A stretch of 57,278 bases of DNA from assembly GCA_910584865.1 (NCBI GenBank), contig CAJUCE010000033.1, positions 1 to 57,278 of the forward strand, in the 5' to 3' direction. The DNA is from an uncultured Acetatifactor sp. GTDB taxonomy: Bacteria; Bacillota; Clostridia; Lachnospirales; Lachnospiraceae. Position 1 is the stretch's first letter. Every line of letters starts with the position of its first letter. Both the position numbers and the translations under genes were made by a program. The notes under the pieces are model-generated. The model saw only the letters and a list, made by a program, of their open reading frames with translations, was not told the origin of the DNA and ran no database searches. Below are positions 7,165 to 16,596 of this stretch, piece by piece.

Positions 7165-9810
7165 ATGAATGTCAAAAACAGAAAATGTATCAGGAAATTA
7201 AGCCGGCGTTCTTTATGGGCATCCCGCAGGCGCAACATCATTGCAGTCATTGCCATTGCATTGACTGCTCTGCTGTTTACCTCTCTGTTTACCATAGTAA
7301 TGTCCATAAATTCCAGTTATGAAATGAGCACTTTCCGTCAGATCGGCGGTTACGGACATGGAGCTTTTAAGGAAGTGACAGAAGAACAGATTCAGAACAT
7401 ATCTGTCCATCCCAATGTAAAAGCCGTGGGCAGACGTATGATCATTGGCAGTATGGATAGCGGGATTTTTGCAAAAGACCCTGCCGAGGTCAGTTTTATG
7501 GATGACAACTGCGCGGAATGGAGTTTCGCAGAACCCGCCAAAGGGCATATGCCGCAGGAAAAAAAGGAAATCACCATGGACACCCATGCCTTGAAACGAC
7601 TGGGTGTCGAACCGGAATTGGGTGCGGAAATTGAACTGACCTATACGGTTGGCCCTTTATCCCAAATGCCTTATGAGAAAACAGATACCTTTATTCTGGC
7701 AGGATGGTGGGAATACGATGATATAAGCCCTGTTCACTATATCAATATCAGTGAAGAGTATGCAGAGGAAATAGAAGCGGAAGCGGTATCCAGGGGACTG
7801 GAACCGTTCCGTACTGACCTGAATGTGATGATGGCATCCGGTATGAACATCCGCGGCCAGATGGAGCAGGTGGATCTGGACCTGGGGTATTCCTGGGATG
7901 AGACGGGGGAAGGGGAACTGGTACGCATCGGTGTAAACTGGGGCTACACTTCTTCCCGGCTCGGCGAAGGCACGGATGTGACAACGCTGATTGCGGTCAT
8001 CGCTTTTCTTGGGCTGATTATCTTCACGGGCTATCTGATTATCTACAATATATTTCAGATTTCCGTTACCGGGGATATTCGGTTCTATGGCCTGTTGAAA
8101 ACCATTGGCGTCACACCCCGGCAGCTTCGCCGTATCATACGCGGACAGGCGGTGTTTTTGTGCTTAGTGGGTATTCCGATGGGATTGCTGCCTGGATATG
8201 GTGTGGGTGCAGCTCTGACGCCTGTCGTAATCGCACAATCCGGTCTTGGCGCCGGGGTTTCTGCCGTCAGCACATCCCCGCTGATTTTCCTTGTGTCCGC
8301 CCTGTTTGTGCTTATTACGGTTTTGCTGTCCTGTTCCCGTCCGGGCAGGATTGCTTCCAAAGTCTCCCCGGTGGAAGCGGCCAGGTATACAGAAGCTGCC
8401 GTATCCCAAAAGAAACATCGTGCCACCCGCGGCGCCAAAGTATATCAAATGGCTTTTGCCAATTTGGGACGGAATAAAAGAAAGACTGTCCTTGTGGTTA
8501 TTTCTCTTGCACTTTCCGTGACGCTTCTCAATGTTCTGGTCACCTTTACCGGTGGTTTTGATATGGAGAAGTACCTGGACAGGCGGATTTGTGCGGACTT
8601 TATCGTAAGCTCTGCGGATTATTTCCGCTATAGAAGCTCCCGCGAATATATTTCTCAGGAACAGATTGCCCGGATCGAAGCAAACACATCCCGGTCCCTC
8701 TCCGGCTGCGGCTACAGCCTGAAGGGTTATGCACCGTTTAGCTGGGTGACGGAGGAACGCTGGTTACAGGGCATGATTCGCCATTTCTCAACAGAAGAGG
8801 CAGAAGCAGTGCTTGCCCGGTCAGAGCGCCGGGATAATCTTGTGAGGCAGGATGTACAGGTGGAAGGCCTGGATGAAGCTTTGTTTGATAAACTCACTGT
8901 GGTGGAGGGAGATTTGTCCCCCCTGTTCCGGGAAGACACAAAGGCTATCGCAGTGGCAGTCCGCACGGATGACTATGGAAATGTAAGTAATTCTGGGTTT
9001 TATCCGCCCATAGGTTCTGTCCAGACCATCACTTATATTGAGGAAGGCCGCTACATTGACAGCCGTACCGGAAATCCCTGTGATGAAAGCACGCCCGCGG
9101 AATGTGTCCGGCTGCAGCCCTCTGTCAGCCATGATGTAGAATACACAATTTGTGCTTATGTCATTGTGCCAAACTCCATGAGCTTACGTTACAGTATACA
9201 GGGAGACAGCTTTGTGCTTCCTGCTGAAAATCTGAATACTGACAGCCGGGGGAAAAGCATACCGGTGTTTTATCTGTTCGATGCTTCCGATGATTTGGCG
9301 GAAGCGTCCGCGGAAAAATACCTGGCAGATCTGGCCTCTGACCGTTTATCCGGATTGATGTACGAAAGCAAGGCCATTTCCCGGGCGGAATTTGAAAGCT
9401 TTCAGAATATGTTTCTGCTCATGGGCGGATTACTCTGTGCCGTCATTGGCATTGTAGGTGTCCTGAATTTCTTCAATGCCATTATGACCGGTATTCTTTC
9501 CCGCAGGAGGGAATTTGCGGTTTTGCAGGCAGTGGGTATGACCGGCAGACAGCTGAAAGCCATGTTGGTTTATGAAGGATTGTTCTACGCCCTCAGCTCC
9601 GCGCTGTGCGCATTCGTCCTGTCGATTGTGATAAATCCTTTGCTTGGTGATCTTATGGAGAATCTGTTCTGGTTCTTCAGCGCAAGGTTTACAATCGTTC
9701 CTGTTCTGTCTGTCATACCGATTTTTGCTCTGCTTGGATGGCTGATTCCCTGTGTCATGTATGAACATGCCGCCAGATACAGCATTGTGGAGCAGCTAAG
9801 GGATACGTAA
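7165..9810 (+). CDS. ABC transporter permease, FtsX-like
   Basis: An 881-aa permease. An N-terminal Arg/Lys-rich segment precedes the first membrane helix (IIAVIAIALTALLFTSLF), then a large extracytoplasmic region to about residue 270. Three helices follow (TLIAVIAFLGLIIFTGYLII onward), another helix near 440 (KTVLVVISLALSVTLLNVLV), a second large extracytoplasmic domain, and three C-terminal helices from about 755. This two-FtsX layout is typical of single-permease exporters in Firmicutes. The ATG at 7165 has an AGGGG site 9 bp upstream; the open frame to TTG 7129 lacks one. It forms an operon with the ATPase. Confidence 0.92.
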   Translation: MNVKNRKCIRKLSRRSLWASRRRNIIAVIAIALTALLFTSLFTIVMSINSSYEMSTFRQIGGYGHGAFKEVTEEQIQNISVHPNVKAVGRRMIIGSMDSGIFAKDPAEVSFMDDNCAEWSFAEPAKGHMPQEKKEITMDTHALKRLGVEPELGAEIELTYTVGPLSQMPYEKTDTFILAGWWEYDDISPVHYINISEEYAEEIEAEAVSRGLEPFRTDLNVMMASGMNIRGQMEQVDLDLGYSWDETGEGELVRIGVNWGYTSSRLGEGTDVTTLIAVIAFLGLIIFTGYLIIYNIFQISVTGDIRFYGLLKTIGVTPRQLRRIIRGQAVFLCLVGIPMGLLPGYGVGAALTPVVIAQSGLGAGVSAVSTSPLIFLVSALFVLITVLLSCSRPGRIASKVSPVEAARYTEAAVSQKKHRATRGAKVYQMAFANLGRNKRKTVLVVISLALSVTLLNVLVTFTGGFDMEKYLDRRICADFIVSSADYFRYRSSREYISQEQIARIEANTSRSLSGCGYSLKGYAPFSWVTEERWLQGMIRHFSTEEAEAVLARSERRDNLVRQDVQVEGLDEALFDKLTVVEGDLSPLFREDTKAIAVAVRTDDYGNVSNSGFYPPIGSVQTITYIEEGRYIDSRTGNPCDESTPAECVRLQPSVSHDVEYTICAYVIVPNSMSLRYSIQGDSFVLPAENLNTDSRGKSIPVFYLFDASDDLAEASAEKYLADLASDRLSGLMYESKAISRAEFESFQNMFLLMGGLLCAVIGIVGVLNFFNAIMTGILSRRREFAVLQAVGMTGRQLKAMLVYEGLFYALSSALCAFVLSIVINPLLGDLMENLFWFFSARFTIVPVLSVIPIFALLGWLIPCVMYEHAARYSIVEQLRDT

Positions 9811-9816
9811 TCATTG

Positions 9817-10038
9817 ATGACAACGCAAAACGGCCCTCTGCTTTTTCATTGGCAGGGGGCTGACGACGTGGTAGCGGATGCCTGTTACCGCGCTTTAAAC
9901 GAAAAGATACACCGGAAGGCGGCTTTGATTACGGATGCAAAGTTGACAAAACAGGAACAAAATATTATCATAAAACAAAAAGGGGAATGCTGCGAAAATG
10001 GGATGGCTGAAGGCATTTATTCCGCAGCATTTGCCTAA
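9817..10038 (+). CDS. Small hypothetical protein, doubtful
   Basis: A 73-codon frame starts right after the permease stop and overlaps the next gene by 41 bp. It has no clear ribosome binding site and no recognisable domain; the middle (KLTKQEQNIIIKQKGE) is helical and charged. It could be translationally coupled to the permease, or be a chance frame or a gene remnant. Confidence 0.25.
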   Translation: MTTQNGPLLFHWQGADDVVADACYRALNEKIHRKAALITDAKLTKQEQNIIIKQKGECCENGMAEGIYSAAFA

Positions 10039-10756
10039 TGAGCGGCTTTTGGATATTTTGGATATGGGCACCCATTTTAAAATATCCGAAAAGAAAATCA
10101 GGGCCAACTACAGGGCAAATGCAGATACTATCTCAAAGGCTTTTTCTTCCGGAGGAAGCTTTTATACCAGGGGAAAATATATTGAAAATCAACCGCAATG
10201 GAAGCAGATAAGATTCGGGAAATTCACCATGGACTATTCAGGATGTGAAATTATTGCCGTCTACAATGCGATGCTATCCCTTGGGGAAACGCTGCCGGAA
10301 CAGGGAATTGCGGATTTAATCAGCGTCTTCGAGAAAGAGGGGGCTGTTTTATGGGGCGGCTGGGGAGTGGCCCCCAGGGCAATCTGCCGTTTTTTTCAAG
10401 GAAGGGGCTGTGAGACTGCCATAACCTGCAGTACAGAGCCTGAGCCTGTCAACCGGATGGGAGAGGAGTACTATACGGTTGTTATTACTGTATATAATGA
10501 CGCCGGGGATATCACGAAACAGATTCACACCATGAACGTATCAAAAGCCCACAAGAACGCTTTTATCCTCCACAACTGCTACAGGAGGGACAGGGACGGC
10601 AGCTATGCCGGGGGAATGCCGTATGCCTCTTTATGGGAAGCGGTAAAAAGCCTCCAGGGCGGGGCGGCGATGCCTGTATGTATTATCGGAATCAAACCGA
10701 AAGCCGCTGCAGCAGGGCGGAAGGCAGATTGTATGTCAGAGAAATATGCATTATAA
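9998..10756 (+). CDS. Putative papain-like (C39-like) cysteine protein
   Basis: A 252-aa protein with no signal peptide. The motif DYSGCEIIAVYNAML near residue 78 resembles the catalytic Cys-helix of C39/papain-like peptidases, followed by GGWGVAPRAICRFF, and FILHNCYRR near 195 supplies a possible catalytic His. C39-type domains cut double-glycine leader peptides or act as transferases, but no leader peptide gene is visible nearby. The ATG has an AAAGGGGAA site upstream. The family assignment is from motif reading only; an amidase-like role is equally possible. Confidence 0.5.
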   Translation: MGWLKAFIPQHLPNERLLDILDMGTHFKISEKKIRANYRANADTISKAFSSGGSFYTRGKYIENQPQWKQIRFGKFTMDYSGCEIIAVYNAMLSLGETLPEQGIADLISVFEKEGAVLWGGWGVAPRAICRFFQGRGCETAITCSTEPEPVNRMGEEYYTVVITVYNDAGDITKQIHTMNVSKAHKNAFILHNCYRRDRDGSYAGGMPYASLWEAVKSLQGGAAMPVCIIGIKPKAAAAGRKADCMSEKYAL

Positions 10757-10857
10757 TGATAGGAGAGTGAGGGGAAATCCGCGGCGTGCCGGAGCGGGGG
10801 TGAAAATGTATTTCTGCCGCCTGCACGCTCCAATATACGAGGGAGGGATCATTACGT

Positions 10858-11217
10858 ATGATTGGCTTTAGTATTATGATGTGGTTTTGCTCCGCAATCA
10901 TCATCATTGTAAGCATTTCGCTGTTAAAAGGAAATTATTCCGGTATGCACGGAAAGGTGTTCGATCATGCGGAAGATAAAGAAGGATATGCGAAGGCTGT
11001 AGGCAAACCCGCTTTATTACTGGGAATCGGTATAGGAATTGACGGAATATTGGGGAGTATTGCGCAGGGATTATGCTCCATCATGGTCTCTCTCCTGTTT
11101 TTGACTTTGTTAATTATTGTAGTTGGCTTATGGCTATTTAAAGTGCAGAAGAGGTTCCGCACAGGGGCGAACCTGTCCCGGGAAAAGCAGTGGCAGACGG
11201 CGCAAAAAGAGCAATGA
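10858..11217 (+). CDS. Small three-helix membrane protein
   Basis: A 119-aa protein with a good GGAGGG site. Hydrophobic segments lie at about residues 3-24, 55-72 and 75-97, and the cytoplasmic tail is basic. Between helices 1 and 2 is a polar loop (LLKGNYSGMHGKVFDHAED) of a kind found in small Firmicutes membrane proteins of unknown function. It precedes another small membrane protein in the same direction (48 bp gap), suggesting one transcript. No function can be assigned. Confidence 0.7.
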   Translation: MIGFSIMMWFCSAIIIIVSISLLKGNYSGMHGKVFDHAEDKEGYAKAVGKPALLLGIGIGIDGILGSIAQGLCSIMVSLLFLTLLIIVVGLWLFKVQKRFRTGANLSREKQWQTAQKEQ

Positions 11218-11265
11218 GGACACGGAAATTGAAAGCGGTCTCTTTTGGAATTGTGGAGGAGAAAA

Positions 11266-11730
11266 ATGAACGAACCAAGATATCCGGAGGATGTATTTAA
11301 AACAATCTGGCTTTGGATTGGCATTGCATTTATTGCGATGGGACTGTTGAATTTTATCATTGTATTTATGTCTGCGGTAGAATCGGCGGGACAGGAGCCG
11401 AATATAAACGGAGTGATTATTCTGGTTATTGGCGCAATGTTTTTGATTGCGCAGTCCGTGCTGAGAGGCATTGCCTCCCGAAAGAAGAAACTGCACAATG
11501 AGCTGCTTGCAAACGGAGCGAAGGTAACCGGAACGGTAGAAAAAGTATGTCAGCAGAACACGGTGCGGTATGCGGGAAAATATCCCTATATCATCTTTTA
11601 CACTTATGACTATCAGGGGAAGGCATGCCACGGAGAGAGTCATTTATTCTGGGACAGGCCTGCCGTTGCGGAACATGATTCCATTGCGGTATATGCAAAC
11701 GATTCGGGAAAATCAACTATTCAATTGTAA
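11266..11730 (+). CDS. DUF3592-like membrane protein
   Basis: A 154-aa protein with two membrane segments (residues about 12-37 and 48-64), then a soluble domain with GAKVTGTVEKV, YIIFYTYDYQGK and a C-terminal beta-rich part resembling DUF3592. The frame opens at TTG 11245, but GGAGGA at 11255-11260 fits the ATG at 11266. The same strand and close spacing suggest co-transcription with the preceding small membrane protein. Biological role unknown. Confidence 0.7.
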   Translation: MNEPRYPEDVFKTIWLWIGIAFIAMGLLNFIIVFMSAVESAGQEPNINGVIILVIGAMFLIAQSVLRGIASRKKKLHNELLANGAKVTGTVEKVCQQNTVRYAGKYPYIIFYTYDYQGKACHGESHLFWDRPAVAEHDSIAVYANDSGKSTIQL

Positions 11731-11981
11731 TAATACCGCCAATGCATGGACGGCGGCTTTCAGTTTCTCAAAAGCTTCCGCAGGCATAACAGTGCAATGG
11801 GATAGAAATAACAGTATAAAAACGAGAGGCCGGGAAAATCCATGAATCAAGGGAAAATTACAAAAAGCGGAGCGTATCTTTGTCAGATGTTCAACGCCAT
11901 TGTATTGGCGGGAATCATTATGTTTAGAAGAATACTTAAAGAACATGAGTGTGCGTGTATTTTTGTATGGGGGTGATTTTT

Positions 11982-13571
11982 ATGGGAACCTATTTGAATC
12001 CGGGAAATTTTGGATACAGCGAGATCCTGCAGTCTGAATATGTAGATAAAACCGGCTTGATTGTAATAATCAATCATACCCTGGGGACAATGGCGAAGCT
12101 GTCCTGTATCAGCAGGCCGAGGCGTTTTGGAAAGTCCTATGCGGCAAAGATGCTTTGCGCATACTATGACTGTTCCTGCGATTCCCGTGCGCTCTTTGAC
12201 GATAAGGAGATTGCGAGAACAGAAGGGTATTTGAAGCACCTGAACCAGTACCATGTGATTAACCTGGACATCACCGGATTTGTATCCGAGGCCGCCACAA
12301 CGGACCAGCCCCTTTTAAATGTGCCGAATATGATTGCCGACGCGGTATACAGGGAGCTGACGGAAAGCTACCCGGAACTGGAGGGGAAAAGCCTTGGGGA
12401 TGCCATGATCGACTGTGTGGAAAAGTCAGGGAAAAAATTTGTATTTATTATTGATGAGTGGGATGCGCTGATCCGGGAGGCAAAAGGCGACAGGGCAGTG
12501 CAGAAGAAGTACCTGAATTTCCTCAGGGGATGGTTCAAAAACAGCAGCTTTACACCGAGGGTGGTGGCAGCAGCTTATATGACGGGGATTCTGCCCATCA
12601 AGAAGGACGGCTCCCAGTCGGCTATCTCGGATTTTATAGAATATTCGATTCTTGACCCGGGCGGATTTGCGGCGTATACAGGTTTCACGGAAGGTGAGGT
12701 AAGGAGGCTGTGCGCAAGCTACGGGATGAATTTTGAGGATGCCAGAAAATGGTACGACGGGTATGATTTTTCGGATATCGGTCCAGTCTACAATCCCTAT
12801 TCGGTCATGTTGGCCATGAGGAAGAGGAAGTTTGGCTCCTACTGGCAGAAAACCTCTGCGGCGGAATCGCTGATGACCTATATCAACATGGATTTCGAGG
12901 GGCTGCAGGAGATTGTCTCCCGGCTGATTTCCGGGGAGGAGATAGAGGTTGACACGGAAGGCTTTGAGAATGATTTTGAAACATTTAAAAGCCGTGACGA
13001 TGTGCTGACGCTGCTTATACACCTGGGGTACCTGACTTGGAATGAGGAAGAAGCCACGGTGCGCATTCCCAATGAAGAGGTGCGGGGCGAGTTCCGGAAA
13101 ATACTGAAGGGTATCAATGCCAGCCGGAAATGGATGGAACTGATCAGCCGTTCCCGCAGGCTTCTGGAGGATACGATTGCAGGCAACGGGGAGGCGGCAG
13201 CGAAAGCCATAGAAGCAATACACGATACCCAGTACGCCCCAACATTCTACAACAATGAACAGGCATTGCGGTATGTGATTAAGTTTGCCTATATCGCCGC
13301 GGTAGACCAGTACCTGAAGGTGGAGGAGCTGCCCTCCGGGAAGGGGATTGCGGATGTGGTGTACCTGCCGAAAAGGAACTCCATGCTCCCGGCGTTAGTG
13401 GTTGAGCTGAAGTGGAATAAGACATCAGAGGGAGCAATCCGGCAAATCACGGAGAAGAATTATCCTGCGGTGTTGGAGGGATATGGCGGCGAGGTGGTCA
13501 TGGCGGGCATCAATTATGACGCGGAGAGGAAGGTTCACAGCTGCCTGATTGAGAGAATCCGGAAACCCTGA
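11982..13571 (+). CDS. AAA-ATPase / PD-(D/E)XK (DUF1703-type) protein, copy 1
   Basis: A 529-aa protein of the AAA-ATPase-like plus DUF1703 class. The atypical P-loop RPRRFGKSYAAK lies near residue 45 and Walker B FVFIIDEWDALI near 154. A PD-(D/E)XK-like nuclease domain ends the protein: GKGIADVVYLP supplies an Asp and ALVVELKWNK the E-x-K. The ATG at 11982 has a GGGGGTGAT site; upstream in-frame codons have none. A second copy of identical length lies at 33209-34798, in the same orientation; 579 consecutive bases (12324-12902) are identical between them. The function of this abundant family is unresolved; a role in defence or mobile DNA is inferred. Confidence 0.88.
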   Translation: MGTYLNPGNFGYSEILQSEYVDKTGLIVIINHTLGTMAKLSCISRPRRFGKSYAAKMLCAYYDCSCDSRALFDDKEIARTEGYLKHLNQYHVINLDITGFVSEAATTDQPLLNVPNMIADAVYRELTESYPELEGKSLGDAMIDCVEKSGKKFVFIIDEWDALIREAKGDRAVQKKYLNFLRGWFKNSSFTPRVVAAAYMTGILPIKKDGSQSAISDFIEYSILDPGGFAAYTGFTEGEVRRLCASYGMNFEDARKWYDGYDFSDIGPVYNPYSVMLAMRKRKFGSYWQKTSAAESLMTYINMDFEGLQEIVSRLISGEEIEVDTEGFENDFETFKSRDDVLTLLIHLGYLTWNEEEATVRIPNEEVRGEFRKILKGINASRKWMELISRSRRLLEDTIAGNGEAAAKAIEAIHDTQYAPTFYNNEQALRYVIKFAYIAAVDQYLKVEELPSGKGIADVVYLPKRNSMLPALVVELKWNKTSEGAIRQITEKNYPAVLEGYGGEVVMAGINYDAERKVHSCLIERIRKP

Positions 13572-13727
13572 TTTTGCCCGCAGGATGAGGCACTTCCTTA
13601 ATAACGTGTCCCTGGAATCAAAAGACTGTATTGGCTTCCGGGAAATATCCGATTGGTGAATTCGGCAGCCCAAAGTAGGATGAGGCAGGTATTGAAATGA
13701 AAACATTCCGATGAATTACAGAGGGAT

Positions 13728-16595
13728 ATGATTGAGAAAAGCATACAGAAAGGACAATACGTGACAAAAGTGGAGTACGCGCCCGGCATGAGGATCATTG
13801 TCCGGGGGGAAGAATGGATAGTAAAGAGAGTCGAGACGAACAGCCTGGGGAATCAGACCCTGCAGGCAGTGGGCATTTCCAGTCTGGTAAAGGACTATGA
13901 ATCCAGGTTTATGACGGATATTGAAAAAGAGATAGAGATTGTAGATCCGACAAAGGTAAAGCTGATACCGGACGATTCTGCGTTCTTCAAAAAATCCAGG
14001 CTTTATATTGAAAGCCGCTTAAGGCAGAAGATACCTACAGACACAAAGATACATATCGGAGATAAGGCAGCCATGGATCTGATGCCTTATCAGCTGGAGC
14101 CTGCGCAGATTTCCCTGAACCGTACCAGGCAGCGTATTCTGATTGCCGATACGGTTGGCCTTGGAAAGACGCTGGAGGCAGGAATTCTGATGAGCGAGCT
14201 GATTGCCAGAGGCAAGGGAAAGCGCATACTGGTTGTCACTGTAAAGAGTATGATGACGCAGTTTCAGAAGGAAATGTGGAACCGATTCACCATACCGCTC
14301 GTCAGATTGGACTCAGGCAAGATACAGAGGGTCCGTGCGAGGATACCGGCGAACTACAATCCGTTCTATTACTATGACAAGACCATCATTTCCGTGGATA
14401 CGCTGAAGAATGACCTGGACTACCGCACCCATCTGGAGAACGCATGGTGGGATATTATCGTCATCGATGAAGCCCACAATGTTGCCAAAAGAAGTAAGCA
14501 TTCCCAGAGAGAGAAGCTGGCGAAGCTCCTTGCGAATAAGTCCGATACACTGATTATGCTTTCGGCCACGCCTCATGACGGAAAAGCAGAGAGCTTTGCA
14601 TCGCTTATGAATATGCTGGATCCTACGGCGATTGCAGATGATAAGGATTACGGCCCGGAGGATATTGACGGCTTATGTATCCGCCGTTTTAAAAAAGATG
14701 TGCAGGATCAGGTGGCAGGTTCGTTTATGGAAAGGAAGATCAGCATCGAGGAATGCAAGGCTTCCTTAAGGGAGGAGGATGCCTTTGGCCTTTTTGCGGA
14801 AATGTCCCTTCAGATGGATGAGACGAGGGCAAAAGGCAGCGGCCAGCTCTTCAAAACCAGTCTGGAAAAGGCTCTCTTTTCCAGTCCGGCAGCCTGTATC
14901 AAGAGTATTGACGAAAGACTGAAAAAGCTTAAGAATAGGTTTGGCGAGAATGGCATGCCGGATATAGCCGTATTGACAAAGCTTAGGGACGCGCTTTTGA
15001 AGATAGGGCCGGAGGATTTCTCCCGTTATACCACACTGCTTAAGAGATTAAAGAATCCGGATTATGGATGGAATCCGAAGAAGAATGATGACCGTATCGT
15101 TATTTTTACAGAGAGAATAGAGACCATGCGGTTTCTTGTGGAGAATCTTCAGAAAGATTTGGGAATTTCTTCCAATGCCATTCAATCCATGTATGGCGGG
15201 ATGAACGATAAGGAACTTCAGCGCATCGTGGATGAGTTTGGAAGGCCCGAGTCGCCCATCCGCGTCCTTGTGGCATCGGATGTGGCTTCCGAAGGAATTA
15301 ATCTGCATTATTTGTCTCATCGGCTGATTCACTTTGATATTCCGTGGTCTCTGATGGTGTTTCAGCAGAGAAACGGCCGTATCGACAGATACGGTAAGAA
15401 AGAAACGCCGGACATCCGGTATATGCTGATAGGCTCTGACAATGAGAAGATTCGCGGCGATGCCCGCATTATGGAAATTCTTGTACAGAAAGAGGAGCAG
15501 GCCTATAAGAACATCGGCGATCCTGCGGTTCTGTTTGGCAAGTTCAATCAAGAAGAGGAAGAGACGGAGATTGCAAAGGCCATTGAGAGCGATGTCAGCG
15601 CGGAGGATTTTGAAGCGCAGCTCGATACCATGGAAGATGAATTCGATCCTTTTGAGATGATGATGCAGTCATCTGCATCCGTGACAAAGATTGAGTACAG
15701 CGATGAAGAAACCCTGTATGACGATATGGAATATATCAAAACTGCATTATCTGTCTTTCCCGATACCGAAAGCATTGAGGTGAAGGAGATGCAGGCTGTC
15801 AGGGGGCTGAATATCAAGCTGACAGACGAATTAAAAAAGAAACTGGAAAAGGTTCTTCCGGAGGAAGCAATGCCGTCAGACGGTATCATGCGGCTTTCAC
15901 CGGATGTTGACTTCTGCAAAAAGGAAATGCGAAGATGTATGGCGAATGCTCTTTCAGAGGAGGCCTGGCCGGCTACAGGCTTTCTATGGAAGCTGCATCC
16001 GCTCTTTTCGTGGATCAATGATAAGGCGGGGATTCTTTACCGCAGGGGAGAGGTGCCTTTTCTCACTTTGACAGAGGGTATCGGCTCCGGGGAAATGCTA
16101 TTTATTGTGGAGGGGCAGATTCCGAACAGGAATTCAACCTCTGTCGTGGATGAGTGGTTTGCTCTTTCCTATGTGGATGGGGAGTATGCCGATACGCTTG
16201 CTTTACCGGAGGTTATCGGGAGAACACATTTAGCGGCGGATAAGCTGCCCAACCAGAATGCGGCAGCCCCGGAAGCTGTGGCATTTGGAGAAAGCCTTCT
16301 TTCGGATGTGGTGAAAAAAACCAATGAGATTATGCAGGTCAGGTATCAGGAATACAAGGATCGAACGGATCCGTACATATATAGTGAGATGGAAAGGCTG
16401 TTGGCATTGAAGGAAAAGCATAAGGATGTGCAGCTTTCGGTCTTTGATCTTCTTGGGCAGCAGCGCAGGAAGTCCGAGAAGGAAAGAGAGATTGACGAGC
16501 TGTTTCAGGCTTTCTATGACTGGGAGAGGGATTCCATCGAAATCAAGAATAATCCCTATATCCAGATTATTGCAGTCGTAACGGGGGTGAATTGA
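13728..16595 (+). CDS. SNF2-family DNA translocase/helicase, DISARM DrmD-like
   Basis: A 955-aa superfamily 2 helicase. Residues 1-90 form an N-terminal region with GMRIIVRGEEWIV. The core follows: Walker A DTVGLGKTLEAG near residue 140, DEAH box VIDEAHNVAK near 246, motif III SATPHDG near 278, and helicase-C motifs ASDVASEGINLH near 515 and QRNGRIDRYG near 545. Size and layout match DrmD of class 1 DISARM, and the methyltransferase begins one base after the stop, as expected for a drmD-drmMI pair. By family knowledge it would translocate on DNA; its exact role in defence is not established here. Confidence 0.85.
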   Translation: MIEKSIQKGQYVTKVEYAPGMRIIVRGEEWIVKRVETNSLGNQTLQAVGISSLVKDYESRFMTDIEKEIEIVDPTKVKLIPDDSAFFKKSRLYIESRLRQKIPTDTKIHIGDKAAMDLMPYQLEPAQISLNRTRQRILIADTVGLGKTLEAGILMSELIARGKGKRILVVTVKSMMTQFQKEMWNRFTIPLVRLDSGKIQRVRARIPANYNPFYYYDKTIISVDTLKNDLDYRTHLENAWWDIIVIDEAHNVAKRSKHSQREKLAKLLANKSDTLIMLSATPHDGKAESFASLMNMLDPTAIADDKDYGPEDIDGLCIRRFKKDVQDQVAGSFMERKISIEECKASLREEDAFGLFAEMSLQMDETRAKGSGQLFKTSLEKALFSSPAACIKSIDERLKKLKNRFGENGMPDIAVLTKLRDALLKIGPEDFSRYTTLLKRLKNPDYGWNPKKNDDRIVIFTERIETMRFLVENLQKDLGISSNAIQSMYGGMNDKELQRIVDEFGRPESPIRVLVASDVASEGINLHYLSHRLIHFDIPWSLMVFQQRNGRIDRYGKKETPDIRYMLIGSDNEKIRGDARIMEILVQKEEQAYKNIGDPAVLFGKFNQEEEETEIAKAIESDVSAEDFEAQLDTMEDEFDPFEMMMQSSASVTKIEYSDEETLYDDMEYIKTALSVFPDTESIEVKEMQAVRGLNIKLTDELKKKLEKVLPEEAMPSDGIMRLSPDVDFCKKEMRRCMANALSEEAWPATGFLWKLHPLFSWINDKAGILYRRGEVPFLTLTEGIGSGEMLFIVEGQIPNRNSTSVVDEWFALSYVDGEYADTLALPEVIGRTHLAADKLPNQNAAAPEAVAFGESLLSDVVKKTNEIMQVRYQEYKDRTDPYIYSEMERLLALKEKHKDVQLSVFDLLGQQRRKSEKEREIDELFQAFYDWERDSIEIKNNPYIQIIAVVTGVN

Positions 16596-16596
16596 T

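Noticed and set aside
11872..11930. Promoter for AAA copy 1 around TTGTAT/TTTAGA
   Set aside because: Spacing is acceptable but both boxes are weak and several alternatives overlap, so I could not choose.
13590..13700. Coding-like stretch KRLYWLPGNIRLVNSAAQSR before the SNF2 helicase
   Set aside because: It has no start and only about 28 codons. It could be a gene stump, but I could not tie it to a family.
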